From Undibacterium sp. (GTDB lineage Bacteria > Pseudomonadota > Gammaproteobacteria > Burkholderiales > Burkholderiaceae_D), in contig JAUSNO010000023.1 in the NCBI GenBank assembly GCA_030645915.1, positions 1-64,000 on the forward strand: 64,000 nt of DNA, given 5' to 3'. The notes beneath the pieces are model-generated. The model was not told the DNA's origin and searched no databases. It saw only the letters and a program-made list of their open reading frames with translations. Of this stretch, positions 1-9,164 are shown one piece after another. Within the stretch, counting starts at the first letter, position 1; each line of letters opens with the position of its first letter. The translations under genes and the position numbers were made by a program.

Positions 1-22
1 TCTTTATTGAAACTTCGCGGTT

Positions 23-48
23 GTTGGGCTGGTGAAGCGTAGCCCAAC
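23..48. repeat. Short inverted repeat (8-bp stem)
   Basis: GTTGGGCT at 23-30 and its exact reverse complement AGCCCAAC at 41-48 enclose a 10-nt loop. It lies beyond the polA stop. It may act as a REP-type or terminator-like hairpin, but no T-tract follows on either strand. Confidence 0.5.
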
Positions 49-99
49 CTACGATTTTGAAAATAGCGTGCTGGTACTCCGGTTCAAATTTGAAACCGA

Positions 100-165
100 A
101 AGCGCAATCGCCATGCGCCTTCCAGGCCAAAATGCCGCCACGACCCGCACCAGCATTGCGTGATC
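100..165. repeat. Dispersed palindromic repeat family A, diverged copy
   Basis: Contains the family core CATGCGCCTTCCAGGCC followed by a CAGCATTGCGTG end. The same core occurs in at least six other gaps of this window. It sits just past the polA stop codon. This copy is less regular than those near 18.1, 31.6 and 47.3 kb. Confidence 0.5.
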
Positions 166-175
166 GTTCCCAGAT

Positions 176-2947
176 TTAATGCGCTTCTTCCCAATTATTA
201 CCGACCCCAACTTCAGCCAGCAAAGGCACCTTCAGCTCCGCCACATGCGCCATCAGTTCCGGCAACTTGTGCTTGACCAGTTCAAGTTCCGATTCCGGCA
301 CTTCCAGCACCAGTTCATCGTGTACCTGCATGATCATTTTTGATTGCAGGCCATCACGCTCCAGCCAGTTTTGTACTGCCACCATGGCGAGTTTGATCAG
401 GTCGGCGGCCGTACCTTGCATAGGTGCGTTGATGGCGGCGCGTTCTGCGCCCTGGCGGCGCGGGCCGTTCGGGCTATTGATTTCTGCTAGCCACAGACGA
501 CGGCCGAAGACGGTTTCTACATAGCCCTGCGCCTTGGCTTGGCTGCGGGTGTCGGCCATGTATTGCGCCACGCCCGGGTAGCGCTGGAAGTATTTGTCGA
601 TGTAGCTTTGCGCGGCGCTGCGCTCTATGCCAAGGTTGCCGGCCAGGCCGAAGGCGCTCATGCCGTAGATCAGGCCGAAGTTGATGACCTTGGCGTAACG
701 CCTTTGTTCGCTGGTGACTTCTGGCAAACCCACGCCAAAGATCTCGGAGGCGGTGGCGCGGTGCACGTCTTCGCCGGCGGCAAAGGCGTTCAGCAGGCTG
801 GTGTCGCCGGAGATGTGCGCCATGATACGTAGCTCGATTTGCGAGTAATCGGCCGAGACTATCTTGCTGCCGCTTGGCGCGATAAAGGCTTCGCGGATGC
901 GGCGGCCTTCGGCGGTGCGTACCGGGATGTTTTGCAGGTTCGGGTCGTTCGATGCCAGCCTGCCGGTAACGGCCACGGCCTGCGCATAGTTGGTGTGTAC
1001 GCGGCCGGTGGTGGCGTTGACCATCTTCGGCAGTTTATCGGTGTAGGTGGATTTGAGTTTGGCCAGACCACGGTATTCCAGCAGCACTTTCGGCAGCGGG
1101 TAATCTTCGGCGAGTTTTTGCAGTACTTCTTCATCGGTCGATGGTGCGCCGGAGGGGGTTTTTTTGACTACCGGCAGACCGAGCTTGACGAAGAATATCT
1201 CGCCCAGTTGTTTCGGTGAATTCAGGTTGAAGGGTTGCTCGGCCAGCTCATACGCCGTTTGCTCCAGTTGCAGCAAGCGGATGCCAATTTCGTGCGATTG
1301 CGTGGCCAGCAGATCCTTGTTGATGAGTACGCCGTTGCGTTCTATTTTTTGCAATGTGACTGCGGTCGGCAGTTCTATCTCGTTGTAAATACGCAGCAAT
1401 TTGGCATCATTGGCGATCTGCGGCCACATGGCTTGATGCAGTTGCAAGGTGATGTCGGCGTCTTCGGCGGCGTAGGCGGTGGCGCGTTCCAGATCGACCT
1501 GGTCGAAACAAATTTGCGACGCGCCTTTGCCGCAGACTTCTTCAAAGCTGATGGTCTTGTGGGCGAGGTGGCGCATGGCCAGGCTGTCCATGTCGTGCGA
1601 TTTGTGCGATTCAAACACGTAGGACTGCAGCAGCGTATCGTGCACGATGCCGCGTAAATTCACGCCATGATTGGCGAAGATGTGGCTGTCGTATTTGAGG
1701 TTTTGCCCGACCTTGGGTTTGCTTGTATCTTCTAGCCAGGGCTGGAGTTTGCCCAAGACGAATTCGCGTGACAGTTGGGTTGGCGCATCGGCATAGGCAT
1801 GCGCCACCGGGATGTAGGCGGCGAGACCGACTTCGCAACACAAAGAGATGCCGACCAGCTGCGCCGTCATCGGTTCCAGCGAGGTGGTTTCGGTATCGAC
1901 AGCGGTGAGCGTGGCGCTGTTGATTTTAGCGATCCAGCTATCCAGCGCTGTTTCGGTCAGGATGCAATCATATTGGGTAATGACGGGTTTGGCCGGGCTG
2001 GCGAGCGTCGCGGTTTCCTCCGCATCGCCAAATAAACCACCTTGCGCTGGGGCCGCGACTTTGAGTGGTGTGGCACCGGCTGTCGCATCGCCAGAGAGTT
2101 CACGCAACCAGCTCTTGAAGCCGTAGCGCTGGAAGAAGGCCAGCATGGCTTCCTTGCTTTCTTCTTTTGCGGTCAATGATTCGTCTATCGAGATGTGCTG
2201 CGCCGTTAAATCGCAATCGGTCTTGACGGTAATTAGTACACGGCCTTGCGGTAGCCAATCCAGTGCCTGACGTAAATTCTCGCCGACCGCACCGGTAATC
2301 TTATCGGCATTGGCGATCACGCCTTCCAGACTGTCGTACAAGCCCAGCCATTTCAGCGCGGTTTTCGGGCCGCATTTAGTCACGCCCGGGACGTTATCGA
2401 CGGTGTCGCCGATCAGGGTCAGGTAATCGATGATGCGGTTGGGCGGCACGCCGAATTTATTCAGCACGCCGGGTTCATCGAGTTTTTCATTGCTCATGGT
2501 GTTGATCAGAGTGACGTTGGCATTGACCAGCTGCGCCAGATCTTTGTCGCCTGTCGATACGACCGTGTTGAGACCGCGTGCGGTGGCTTCTACTGCCAGC
2601 GTGCCGATGACATCGTCTGCCTCCACGCCTTCTACCATGAGAATCGGCCAGCCCATGGCGCGCACCGCTTCGTGTATGGGTTCAATTTGCAGACGCAAGT
2701 CGTCGGGCATGGGCGCACGTTGGGCTTTGTATTCTGGATAGAGGTCGTCGCGGAAGGTTTTGCCTTTGGCATCAAACACGCAAGCCATGTACGCTGCCGG
2801 ATAATCGTGACGCAAGCGCCGTAACATATTGATCATGCCGTAGATGGCACCGGTGGGCTCACCTTGCGCGTTGCGCAAATCGGGCATAGCATGGAAAGCG
2901 CGGTACAGATAACTGGAACCATCGACTAATAACAGGGTTTTTTGCAT
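176..2947 (-). CDS. polA: DNA polymerase I
   Basis: Family A polymerase for Okazaki-fragment processing and repair synthesis, 923 aa. The N-terminal 5'-3' exonuclease spans about residues 1-290. The 3'-5' exonuclease keeps its acidic residues (DTETTSL at 351-357, later AEDAD near 494), so proofreading should be intact. The polymerase domain follows from about 530, with motif A DYSQIELR near 700, the O-helix segment and motif C VHDE at about 875-878. A longer reading frame runs upstream, but MQKTLLLVDGSSYLYRAF is the family's usual N-terminus, placing the ATG at 2947. That start abuts the ATG of the divergent LOG gene, so any promoter lies inside its neighbour. No clear Shine-Dalgarno sequence precedes it. 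Confidence 0.97.
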   Translation of the reverse strand: MQKTLLLVDGSSYLYRAFHAMPDLRNAQGEPTGAIYGMINMLRRLRHDYPAAYMACVFDAKGKTFRDDLYPEYKAQRAPMPDDLRLQIEPIHEAVRAMGWPILMVEGVEADDVIGTLAVEATARGLNTVVSTGDKDLAQLVNANVTLINTMSNEKLDEPGVLNKFGVPPNRIIDYLTLIGDTVDNVPGVTKCGPKTALKWLGLYDSLEGVIANADKITGAVGENLRQALDWLPQGRVLITVKTDCDLTAQHISIDESLTAKEESKEAMLAFFQRYGFKSWLRELSGDATAGATPLKVAAPAQGGLFGDAEETATLASPAKPVITQYDCILTETALDSWIAKINSATLTAVDTETTSLEPMTAQLVGISLCCEVGLAAYIPVAHAYADAPTQLSREFVLGKLQPWLEDTSKPKVGQNLKYDSHIFANHGVNLRGIVHDTLLQSYVFESHKSHDMDSLAMRHLAHKTISFEEVCGKGASQICFDQVDLERATAYAAEDADITLQLHQAMWPQIANDAKLLRIYNEIELPTAVTLQKIERNGVLINKDLLATQSHEIGIRLLQLEQTAYELAEQPFNLNSPKQLGEIFFVKLGLPVVKKTPSGAPSTDEEVLQKLAEDYPLPKVLLEYRGLAKLKSTYTDKLPKMVNATTGRVHTNYAQAVAVTGRLASNDPNLQNIPVRTAEGRRIREAFIAPSGSKIVSADYSQIELRIMAHISGDTSLLNAFAAGEDVHRATASEIFGVGLPEVTSEQRRYAKVINFGLIYGMSAFGLAGNLGIERSAAQSYIDKYFQRYPGVAQYMADTRSQAKAQGYVETVFGRRLWLAEINSPNGPRRQGAERAAINAPMQGTAADLIKLAMVAVQNWLERDGLQSKMIMQVHDELVLEVPESELELVKHKLPELMAHVAELKVPLLAEVGVGNNWEEAH

Positions 2948-3685
2948 ATGGATGACAACCGAAAAAGAATATTGAAATTGCGTCAGATCGCCGACAGTGA
3001 CCGCGGCACAGCGCTGAGAGCACGCGAATCGTGGCATATGTTCACAATTATGGCAGAGTTTATCGAGTCTACCGAACGTCTCTCTTCGGTCCATCCTGCG
3101 GTGACGATATTCGGTTCAGCCAGGATGAAGCCTGACAATGCGTATTACCAAATGTGTGTGGATGTGTCCCGCCGCCTGTCTGACGCGGGGTTTGCAGTGA
3201 TATCCGGCGGAGGCTCCGGCATTATGGAGGCCGCCAATAAGGGAGCATTTGAAGGTTTGTCTGCCTCCATCGGATTAAATATCGAATTGCCGCACGAGCA
3301 AAAGAGCAATGCCTGGCAAAATGTGACGCTCACGTTCAGGCATTTTTTTGCGCGTAAAGTGGCGTTTGTCAAATATGCCGATGCGTATGTGATTTTCCCC
3401 GGCGGCTTTGGCACCATGGATGAATTGAGCGAGGTTCTGACCTTGATTCAGACGGGTAAATCCCGGCATATTCCAGTGATTTTAGTCGGCACCAGCTTCT
3501 GGCGTGGCTTGCTGGACTGGATCAAGGCGCAAATGGTGGATAACGGCATGATTGCAGAAAGCGATTTGAATCTGGTACAGCTCATCGATGAACCCTCCAA
3601 TATTGTGGATGCGATCTTTGCCTTTTATGAGGCGCACGATCTTGAACCGTCGGAAGAAGAGCGCCAGCGCATGCTGTATTTGTAA
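2948..3685 (+). CDS. LOG-family protein (TIGR00730-type, possible cytokinin riboside 5'-monophosphate phosphoribohydrolase)
   Basis: A 245-aa Rossmann-like protein of the LOG family, whose members hydrolyse nucleoside 5'-monophosphates to free base and ribose phosphate. Seen: the GGGSGIMEAANKGA nucleotide-binding segment (residues 87-100) and the signature PGGFGTMDE (151-159). The N-terminal 45 residues (RGTALRARESW, then MAEFIE) fit the longer proteobacterial subgroup, which supports the ATG at 2948 rather than the internal ATG at 3035. The start is immediately adjacent to the divergent polA start. The substrate cannot be told from sequence. Confidence 0.88.
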   Translation: MDDNRKRILKLRQIADSDRGTALRARESWHMFTIMAEFIESTERLSSVHPAVTIFGSARMKPDNAYYQMCVDVSRRLSDAGFAVISGGGSGIMEAANKGAFEGLSASIGLNIELPHEQKSNAWQNVTLTFRHFFARKVAFVKYADAYVIFPGGFGTMDELSEVLTLIQTGKSRHIPVILVGTSFWRGLLDWIKAQMVDNGMIAESDLNLVQLIDEPSNIVDAIFAFYEAHDLEPSEEERQRMLYL

Positions 3686-3873
3686 AGTGAGAACCTGCTT
3701 TCGGGCAAAGAGGCGGATTGAGAGCGGTAGCCCCCATGCTGGCAGGCGTTGGCATATGTTGGAATTGCTGCAAATCTCCATCAATAGCCCTTAATTAGTA
3801 TGGGACTGCGTAGCCCGCTTTGTTACAATGGGAATTATTCTTGCGCCGCACACCTTTTAGCAAAGTAAATCAT

Positions 3874-4323
3874 ATGAAATTCTTCGTAAATTCTTCGTCT
3901 GCCATTGCCCTTGGGCTAATATTGGGCTCGTTGTCGATTGCTGTACAGGCACAGAGTACGCCGGCTTCCAGTCCACCCAAAATGGAGAAAATTGAAGAAA
4001 TACCAGATTCCGGCATTACCATCAGCAAGCCTGAGCCAGCTAAAAGCAAGATGGTTGAAAAGCGCGTTAACGGCAAAGTGACCGAGGTGCAGGTAAAGTC
4101 TGGCAAGAGTAGTTATACCGTGAAGGCAAATCCAGAAATCGGCAATGCGCCTAAAGGCACAGTGCAAGGTGATGCGAATCGCGCTGCACAATGGACGATA
4201 CTTGAGTTTGGTGGCAAAAAAGAGAGTAAGGAAGTCGAAACAATACCGACTCTGCAACCAGCGCCAGCCAAGGCCGCATCGGCGTCAGCATCTGCATCAG
4301 CCAGCATGCCGAACAAAAAATAA
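3874..4323 (+). CDS. Small secreted protein, DUF2782-like
   Basis: A 149-aa protein with an N-terminal signal peptide (hydrophobic stretch to about residue 24, likely cleavage after VQAQ). The body carries VNGKVTEVQVKSGKSSYTVKANPEIG, typical of the DUF2782 family of unknown function. The tail is low-complexity Ala/Ser repeats (ASASASASAS), probably disordered. The start MKFFVNSSS is chosen because it begins the signal peptide. The order polA, DUF2782, thrB is one I recall from other proteobacteria, including pseudomonads. No function is known. Confidence 0.75.
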   Translation: MKFFVNSSSAIALGLILGSLSIAVQAQSTPASSPPKMEKIEEIPDSGITISKPEPAKSKMVEKRVNGKVTEVQVKSGKSSYTVKANPEIGNAPKGTVQGDANRAAQWTILEFGGKKESKEVETIPTLQPAPAKAASASASASASMPNKK

Positions 4324-4344
4324 CCTATCCTTTCATCAAAAATA

Positions 4345-5319
4345 ATGGCTGTATTTACACCGGTAACACTGGACGATCTGCGTCCATGGATGGCGCAGTT
4401 TTCACTTGGAAACGCGTTGACAATCAGAGGCATTGCTTCGGGAATCGAGAATAGTAATTTTTTTATTACTACCGATTCCGGTGAGTTTGTCCTTACTATT
4501 TTTGAGAATCTCAGTTTTGAGCAACTGCCGTTTTATTTACGCCTGATGCGCCATCTGGCGGATCGTGGCGTGCTGGTACCTGCGCCGATTGCCAATGTTG
4601 ATGGTGAATTAGTGGTGGCATTGCATGGTAAACCGGCGGCCATTGTGAGCAAGCTGGACGGCGCGTCGCAGATGACGCCAAAACCCGTTCATTGTGCAGA
4701 GGTCGGGGCGATGTTGGCGCGCATGCATCTGGCGGCGCAGGACTTTGACATAAGACAGCCCAATCTGCGCTCCCTCGATTGGTGGAACGCAACTACACCG
4801 CTGGTATTACCTTTTTTGTCAGATGATAATCAGCACCTGTTGCGGGCGGAGATGCATTATCAGGAAACATTTGCCAGTACAGCTATTTATCATGCACTGC
4901 CAAATGGGCCGATTCATGCGGACCTGTTTCGCAATAACGTGATGTTTGATGGCGAGCGCCTGACGGGATTCTTTGATTTCTATTTCGCCGGCTGCGATAC
5001 CTGGATTTTTGATGTCGCGGTGACCGTCAACGATTGGTGCATCGATGTGGAAACGGGTGCACTGGATCTGGCCCGTGTCAACGCTTTGCTGGATGCTTAT
5101 CATGCGGTTCGTCCATTTACCAGTGAAGAGCATATTGCATGGCAGCCGATGTTGCGTGCCGCTGCATTGAGATTCTGGTTATCACGTCTGTACGATTATC
5201 ATTTGCCGCGTGATGCAGAAATGCTGACACCGCATGACCCCGGACATTTTGAGCGCATCTTGCGCTTACGCGAATCACAAGATGCGCCATCCCTACCTGC
5301 TAATGTGCTGACGAACTGA
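4345..5319 (+). CDS. thrB: Homoserine kinase (ThrB, APH-fold type)
   Basis: Phosphorylates L-homoserine to O-phosphohomoserine in threonine synthesis. The 324-aa protein has the aminoglycoside-phosphotransferase fold: catalytic loop HADLFRNN at 191-198 and the metal-binding DFYFAG at 211-216. This is the non-GHMP type of homoserine kinase seen in pseudomonads and betaproteobacteria. Its stop overlaps the start of the next gene by one base (TGATG), indicating co-transcription with that membrane protein. Confidence 0.93.
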   Translation: MAVFTPVTLDDLRPWMAQFSLGNALTIRGIASGIENSNFFITTDSGEFVLTIFENLSFEQLPFYLRLMRHLADRGVLVPAPIANVDGELVVALHGKPAAIVSKLDGASQMTPKPVHCAEVGAMLARMHLAAQDFDIRQPNLRSLDWWNATTPLVLPFLSDDNQHLLRAEMHYQETFASTAIYHALPNGPIHADLFRNNVMFDGERLTGFFDFYFAGCDTWIFDVAVTVNDWCIDVETGALDLARVNALLDAYHAVRPFTSEEHIAWQPMLRAAALRFWLSRLYDYHLPRDAEMLTPHDPGHFERILRLRESQDAPSLPANVLTN

Positions 5320-6104
5320 TGAATACTTTGAACGCAATGACCGGTTGGTTGTGGGTAAAACGCGGCTTTCAGATTTTTCGCAAGCAGCCGGCTGAAATGC
5401 TCACGCTGTTTTTTGCCTACATGTTCTTTAATATGGGCATAGGGCTCATACCTTTCATCGGTCAGTTTGTACCTTTGCTTCTGGTGCCAGTTTTTGCCGT
5501 GAATTTCATGCAGGCCTGTCGCCAGATCGAGGCGGGCGAGCGCGTGTATCCCAATTTGCTGCTTACCGGATTTCGCTCTCCTGCATTGCCTAATTTGCTC
5601 AAACTCGGGGCTTTGTATATATTGGCCGCCACTTTGGCAATAGCGGCTTCGAGCCTGGTAGATGATGGTGTTTTTTGGAACGTCGTTACCAGTATTGAGC
5701 CGGTAGATCCTAAGACCCTGCCTGAGTCTGGCCTACTGTTGGGTATGCTGGTTTCCGCATCGGTTTATTTGCCGGCAATGATGGCATTTTGGTATGCCGC
5801 GCCGTTGATTGCCTGGAATGATATGAGTGTGACGAAGGCCGTGTTTTATAGCTTCTTTGCGGTGAAGCGCGCCGCCAAGGCATTTTTCGTCTATGGCCTT
5901 GCCTGGATGTTGATCAGTGTTTTGTTGTCGCTGATACTTACTCTGGTGGTCGCCATTGTTGGCGGCAGCGGCGTTACCTTGATGATTATCCTGATGCCAA
6001 TTTCGATTGCGCTTACTGTAGTTATGTACTGTTCCTTTTACCCGACTTACACAGATGTATTTGTGGAGCCGGGACCTGGCAAGCGCATCGAAGAAGTCGT
6101 CTAG
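5319..6104 (+). CDS. BPSS1780-family integral membrane protein
   Basis: A 261-aa membrane protein of unknown function. It begins with a soluble GWLWVKRGFQIFRKQP segment, followed by about six hydrophobic helices (around residues 27-60, 85-105, 140-165, 180-235). This N-terminal pattern is characteristic of the BPSS1780 family of Burkholderiales. It is translationally coupled to thrB by a one-base overlap. The TAG stop lies in the CTAG duplication flanking a transposed palindrome. Confidence 0.75.
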   Translation: MNTLNAMTGWLWVKRGFQIFRKQPAEMLTLFFAYMFFNMGIGLIPFIGQFVPLLLVPVFAVNFMQACRQIEAGERVYPNLLLTGFRSPALPNLLKLGALYILAATLAIAASSLVDDGVFWNVVTSIEPVDPKTLPESGLLLGMLVSASVYLPAMMAFWYAAPLIAWNDMSVTKAVFYSFFAVKRAAKAFFVYGLAWMLISVLLSLILTLVVAIVGGSGVTLMIILMPISIALTVVMYCSFYPTYTDVFVEPGPGKRIEEVV

Positions 6105-6268
6105 CAGCCTGTCGAACTTAGGAGTTGTCGGCTGCAAAATCACCTGGTCGGTGCATATTTCATCGGCTTTTTGGTCAATATTTAGATATTGACGCTGCAA
6201 ATCCGACAAAATCTGCCCTCGCCCAGTCTATTTTTCGCTTCGACACCCTAAGTCCGACAGGCTGCTAG
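6101..6268. mobile_element. 160-bp palindromic MITE-like element with CTAG target duplication
   Basis: The ends CAGCCTGTCGAACTTAGG and its near-perfect reverse complement (one mismatch) bound an element at 6105-6264, flanked by CTAG on both sides (6101-6104 and 6265-6268). The interior carries a small palindrome CAATATTTAGATATTG and no coding capacity. It fills the gap between two convergent genes and may work as a bidirectional terminator. CTAG is itself palindromic, so calling it a target duplication is inference. Confidence 0.75.
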
Positions 6269-6269
6269 C

Positions 6270-6716
6270 CTAACTATGCTCAGAAGGCATGTCGAGATCT
6301 TCAATAATCTCGAAGCTATGCGTCATCTGCGCTGTTTTTTCCAGCATGATAGATGCAGAACAGTATTTTTCATGCGATAGCTTAATCGCACGTTCAACCA
6401 GATTAGGCTTGAGCTGGCGACCGCGCACAATAAAGTGGAAATTGATTTTTGTGAATACCTTCGGTTCTGTTTCTGCCCGCTCAGCGCTTAATTTCACTTC
6501 ACAGCCACGAATGTCCTGTTTGCTTTTACGTAAAATCAGCACGACATCATAAGCAGAACATCCGCCCGTACCCAGCAACACCATTTCCATCGGGCGCGGC
6601 GCCAGATTACGCCCGCCGCCATCCGGCGCCCCGTCCATCAATACCGCATGTCCAGAACCGGTTTCGGCTAAAAAGCTCATTCCTGACAAGCCTGTCCATC
6701 TTACTGTTGCTTCCAT
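6270..6716 (-). CDS. OsmC-family protein (YhfA-like)
   Basis: A 148-aa OsmC-family thiol protein. The two conserved cysteines are visible in GTGGCSAYDVV (about residue 53) and HEKYCSASIM (about residue 117). In OsmC/Ohr proteins these form the peroxidatic and resolving pair that reduces organic hydroperoxides. The sequence is closer to the YhfA-like branch than to Ohr. Start ATG at 6716 is preceded by GAGGA at a 5-nt distance. It converges on the BPSS1780-type gene across the palindromic element. Confidence 0.85.
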   Translation of the reverse strand: MEATVRWTGLSGMSFLAETGSGHAVLMDGAPDGGGRNLAPRPMEMVLLGTGGCSAYDVVLILRKSKQDIRGCEVKLSAERAETEPKVFTKINFHFIVRGRQLKPNLVERAIKLSHEKYCSASIMLEKTAQMTHSFEIIEDLDMPSEHS

Positions 6717-6931
6717 GTTGTCCTCATTATTTGGTTTTTGAATATTGTAACGTATTGGTCATAACGGCATTTTTAACTGAAAGAATTTATTAGAGTAATT
6801 AAAGTGTTAATATTGCAATATAAAGTAAAAAATATCAACATTTTCTTGAATTGATTATTTTATTGTTCTAATATTAGTTTGATAATTTTATTGATCTTCA
6901 TATCTCCTCCACCACCATCTTTGGTGGATTC
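6717..6931. other. AT-rich gap without genes
   Basis: A strongly AT-rich block between the OsmC start and an isolated terminator. No open frame or RNA gene is recognised. A CCACC/GGTGG hairpin at 6912-6927 immediately precedes the terminator and resembles a CCACCA-type RNA end, but no tRNA cloverleaf can be built upstream. Confidence 0.5.
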
Positions 6932-6960
6932 AACCTGAAGCCAGTCTTCGGGTTTTTTTT
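6932..6960 (+). terminator. Rho-independent terminator without an obvious upstream gene
   Basis: AACCTGAAG pairs with CTTCGGGTT (9 bp, one G-U) around a 5-nt loop, followed by a run of eight T. There is no plus-strand gene before it; the next plus-strand gene, rplM, lies downstream. Confidence 0.75.
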
Positions 6961-7011
6961 AAGAAAAATTCCGAAAAGAACACGGATTCGTGCTCATTTT
7001 TTAAACAGTGC

Positions 7012-7040
7012 TTGCACTAAGTCTTTGAAAATACTATAAT
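7012..7040 (+). promoter_or_regulatory. Sigma-70 promoter of rplM-rpsI
   Basis: TTGCAC at 7012-7017 and a consensus TATAAT at 7035-7040, separated by exactly 17 nt. It predicts a 5' leader of about 100 nt before rplM. Confidence 0.85.
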
Positions 7041-7046
7041 TTCCGA

Positions 7047-7147
7047 CTCTCTGTTCGCCCAGGGGAGAATTTACAAGGGAGCGTCTGTCAGGAAAGTGCT
7101 GGCAGAACCACCAAACAGGGCGTTTTCAACTTTTATTAGGATTCAAC
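7047..7147 (+). promoter_or_regulatory. 5' leader of rplM (possible L13 autoregulation site)
   Basis: About 100 nt between the predicted transcription start and the rplM ATG. It contains possible pairings CGCCC with GGGCG and CTGTCAG with CTGGCAG. In E. coli the rplM-rpsI operon is autoregulated by L13 through its leader. Whether this leader does the same is inference. Confidence 0.35.
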
Positions 7148-7576
7148 ATGAAAACCTTTTCCGCTAAGGGCCATGAGGTTCAGCGCGACTGGTTCGTGGT
7201 TGACGCGACAGATAAGATTCTCGGACGTGTTGCCAGCGAAGTGGCACTCCGTTTACGCGGCAAGCATAAACCAGAATTTACACCACACGTTGATACAGGC
7301 GATTTCATCGTCGTGATCAATGCAGGTAAACTGCGTGTGACTGGAACTAAAGCACTGAACAAGATTTACTACCGTCATACTGGTTATCCAGGCGGTATCT
7401 ACGAAACGAACTTCCAGAAAATGCAAGCGCGTTTTCCAGGTCGTGCATTAGAGAAGGCTGTTAAGGGCATGTTGCCTAAAGGCCCACTCGGTTATGCGAT
7501 GATCAAAAAGCTCAAAGTGTATGCAGAGGCAACTCATCCGCATGCTGCGCAGCAACCACAAGTTCTCGACCTTTAA
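7148..7576 (+). CDS. rplM: 50S ribosomal protein L13
   Basis: A 142-aa protein of full family length: starts [20 protein letters not shown], has the central [18 protein letters not shown] and GYPGGIYE segments and the [18 protein letters not shown]-terminal motif. It is an early assembly protein of the large subunit. It has its own promoter and is followed after 9 nt by rpsI. Confidence 0.98.
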   Translation: MKTFSAKGHEVQRDWFVVDATDKILGRVASEVALRLRGKHKPEFTPHVDTGDFIVVINAGKLRVTGTKALNKIYYRHTGYPGGIYETNFQKMQARFPGRALEKAVKGMLPKGPLGYAMIKKLKVYAEATHPHAAQQPQVLDL

Positions 7577-7585
7577 GGAATAGCC

Positions 7586-7978
7586 ATGATCGGTAATTAC
7601 AACTACGGAACTGGCCGTCGCAAGAGCGCAGTTGCTCGCGTTTTCCTGAAAACTGGCAGCGGCAAGATCGTTGTCAACGGCAAGCCAGCGGACCAATATT
7701 TTTCCCGCAAAACAGGTTTGATGGTGATCAGCCAACCTTTGGAATTGACTAATAATCTCGAGACTTTCGACATTATGGTTAATGTTCATGGCGGCGGCGA
7801 ATCCGGTCAATCCGGTGCGGTACGTCACGGCATCACTCGTGCGCTGATCGACTACGATGCAGCATTGAAGCCTGAGCTGTCAAAAGCCGGTTTCGTTACT
7901 CGCGATGCTCGTGAAGTTGAACGTAAAAAAGTCGGTCTGCGTAAAGCACGCCGCGCAAAGCAGTTCTCCAAGCGTTAA
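7586..7978 (+). CDS. rpsI: 30S ribosomal protein S9
   Basis: A 130-aa S9 protein. The N-terminal [20 protein letters not shown] and the basic C-terminal tail ending [14 protein letters not shown], which reaches the P-site tRNA, are both intact. An AAGGA Shine-Dalgarno precedes the ATG. Second gene of the rplM-rpsI operon, followed by a strong terminator. Confidence 0.98.
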   Translation: MIGNYNYGTGRRKSAVARVFLKTGSGKIVVNGKPADQYFSRKTGLMVISQPLELTNNLETFDIMVNVHGGGESGQSGAVRHGITRALIDYDAALKPELSKAGFVTRDAREVERKKVGLRKARRAKQFSKR

Positions 7979-8000
7979 TTCGGAAGAATTTGTCCAAAAA

Positions 8001-8031
8001 AGCCGCCTGGTGTACACCAGGCGGCTTTTTT
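8001..8031 (+). terminator. Terminator of rplM-rpsI
   Basis: A 13-bp perfect stem (AGCCGCCTGGTGT with its complement) ends in a run of T, 22 nt after the rpsI stop. An A-run precedes the stem, so it may also work on the other strand. Confidence 0.92.
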
Positions 8032-8118
8032 ACTTCTGGAACAAGTTTCGTGTTTGATCGTCATTGCTGCCTTATCTGCTGCTAGAATACGAACAAAATT
8101 TCTCTCAAGGAAGCATCA

Positions 8119-9156
8119 ATGATCAAAATTGGCATAGTTGGCGGTACCGGATATACCGGCGTGGAGTTGTTGAGAATACTCGCCACCCACCCTGATGCAA
8201 AGTTGACGGCCATTACTTCACGTAAGGAAGATGGTTTGTTGGTGGCGGATATGTACCCTTCATTGCGCGGTTATGTCGATCTGGCATTCTCCGCCCCCGA
8301 AAAAGCCAAGCTGACCGAATGCGATGTGGTCTTTTTCGCGACGCCGCATGGCGTGGCGATGGCGCAAGCGCCAGAATTGTTGGCGGCAGGCGTCAAAGTG
8401 ATTGATCTGGCGGCAGATTTCCGCTTACAAGACGTTGCCCAGTTTGAAAAATGGTACGGTATGCCGCATAGCTGCGCCGATGTGCTGAAAGAGGCAGTTT
8501 ACGGTTTGCCTGAACTGAACCGTGCAGCGATTAAGTCTGCGCGCGTGATCGGTAATCCTGGCTGCTACCCAACTACTATGCAGTTAGGTTTTTCTCCCTT
8601 GTTGAAGGCGGGTGTTGTCGATGCCGCTAGCCTGATTGCCGATTGTAAGTCTGGTGTTTCTGGCGCGGGCCGCAAGGCTGAAATCTCCACCTTGTTTTCA
8701 GAGGCTAGTGACAGCTTTAAAGCGTATGGCGTTTCTGGACATAGGCATACGCCGGAAACGCTAGAGCAGTTACAGCGCCTGACGTCGGATAAAGTCGGTC
8801 TGATTTTTACGCCGCATCTGGTGCCGATGATACGTGGCATGCATGCCACTTTATATGCGCGTTTGACGACAGATATCAGTAATGAAGAGTTGCAGGCCTT
8901 ATTTGAAAATGCGTATGCTGACGAACCTTTTGTCGACGTGATGCCGTTTGGCTCTCATCCAGAAACCCGTTCCACGCGCGCTTCGAATATGTTGCGCCTC
9001 GCTTTGCACCGACCAGATAATGGTAATACGGTGGTGCTGCTGGTAGTGCAGGATAACCTGGTTAAAGGATCGTCTGGCCAGGCCGTGCAGTGTATGAATA
9101 TCATGTTTGGACTGGATGAAACGACCGGTCTGAAGCATGTGCCTGTCATGCCTTAA
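8119..9156 (+). CDS. argC: N-acetyl-gamma-glutamyl-phosphate reductase
   Basis: Third step of arginine synthesis: NADPH-dependent reduction of N-acetylglutamyl phosphate to the semialdehyde. The 345-aa protein has the nucleotide-binding GGTGYTG at 8-14 and the active-site cysteine in GNPGCYPT (Cys149). The later SGHRHTPE segment carries the expected histidine. A CAAGGA sequence precedes the ATG. It stands alone, as argC often does in Burkholderiales next to rplM-rpsI. Confidence 0.96.
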   Translation: MIKIGIVGGTGYTGVELLRILATHPDAKLTAITSRKEDGLLVADMYPSLRGYVDLAFSAPEKAKLTECDVVFFATPHGVAMAQAPELLAAGVKVIDLAADFRLQDVAQFEKWYGMPHSCADVLKEAVYGLPELNRAAIKSARVIGNPGCYPTTMQLGFSPLLKAGVVDAASLIADCKSGVSGAGRKAEISTLFSEASDSFKAYGVSGHRHTPETLEQLQRLTSDKVGLIFTPHLVPMIRGMHATLYARLTTDISNEELQALFENAYADEPFVDVMPFGSHPETRSTRASNMLRLALHRPDNGNTVVLLVVQDNLVKGSSGQAVQCMNIMFGLDETTGLKHVPVMP

Positions 9157-9164
9157 TTTCCATC

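Noticed and set aside
6890-6930. Possible tRNA 3' end (CTCCTCCACCACCA)
   Set aside because: No matching 5' acceptor strand, anticodon arm or T-loop can be built from the AT-rich upstream DNA.
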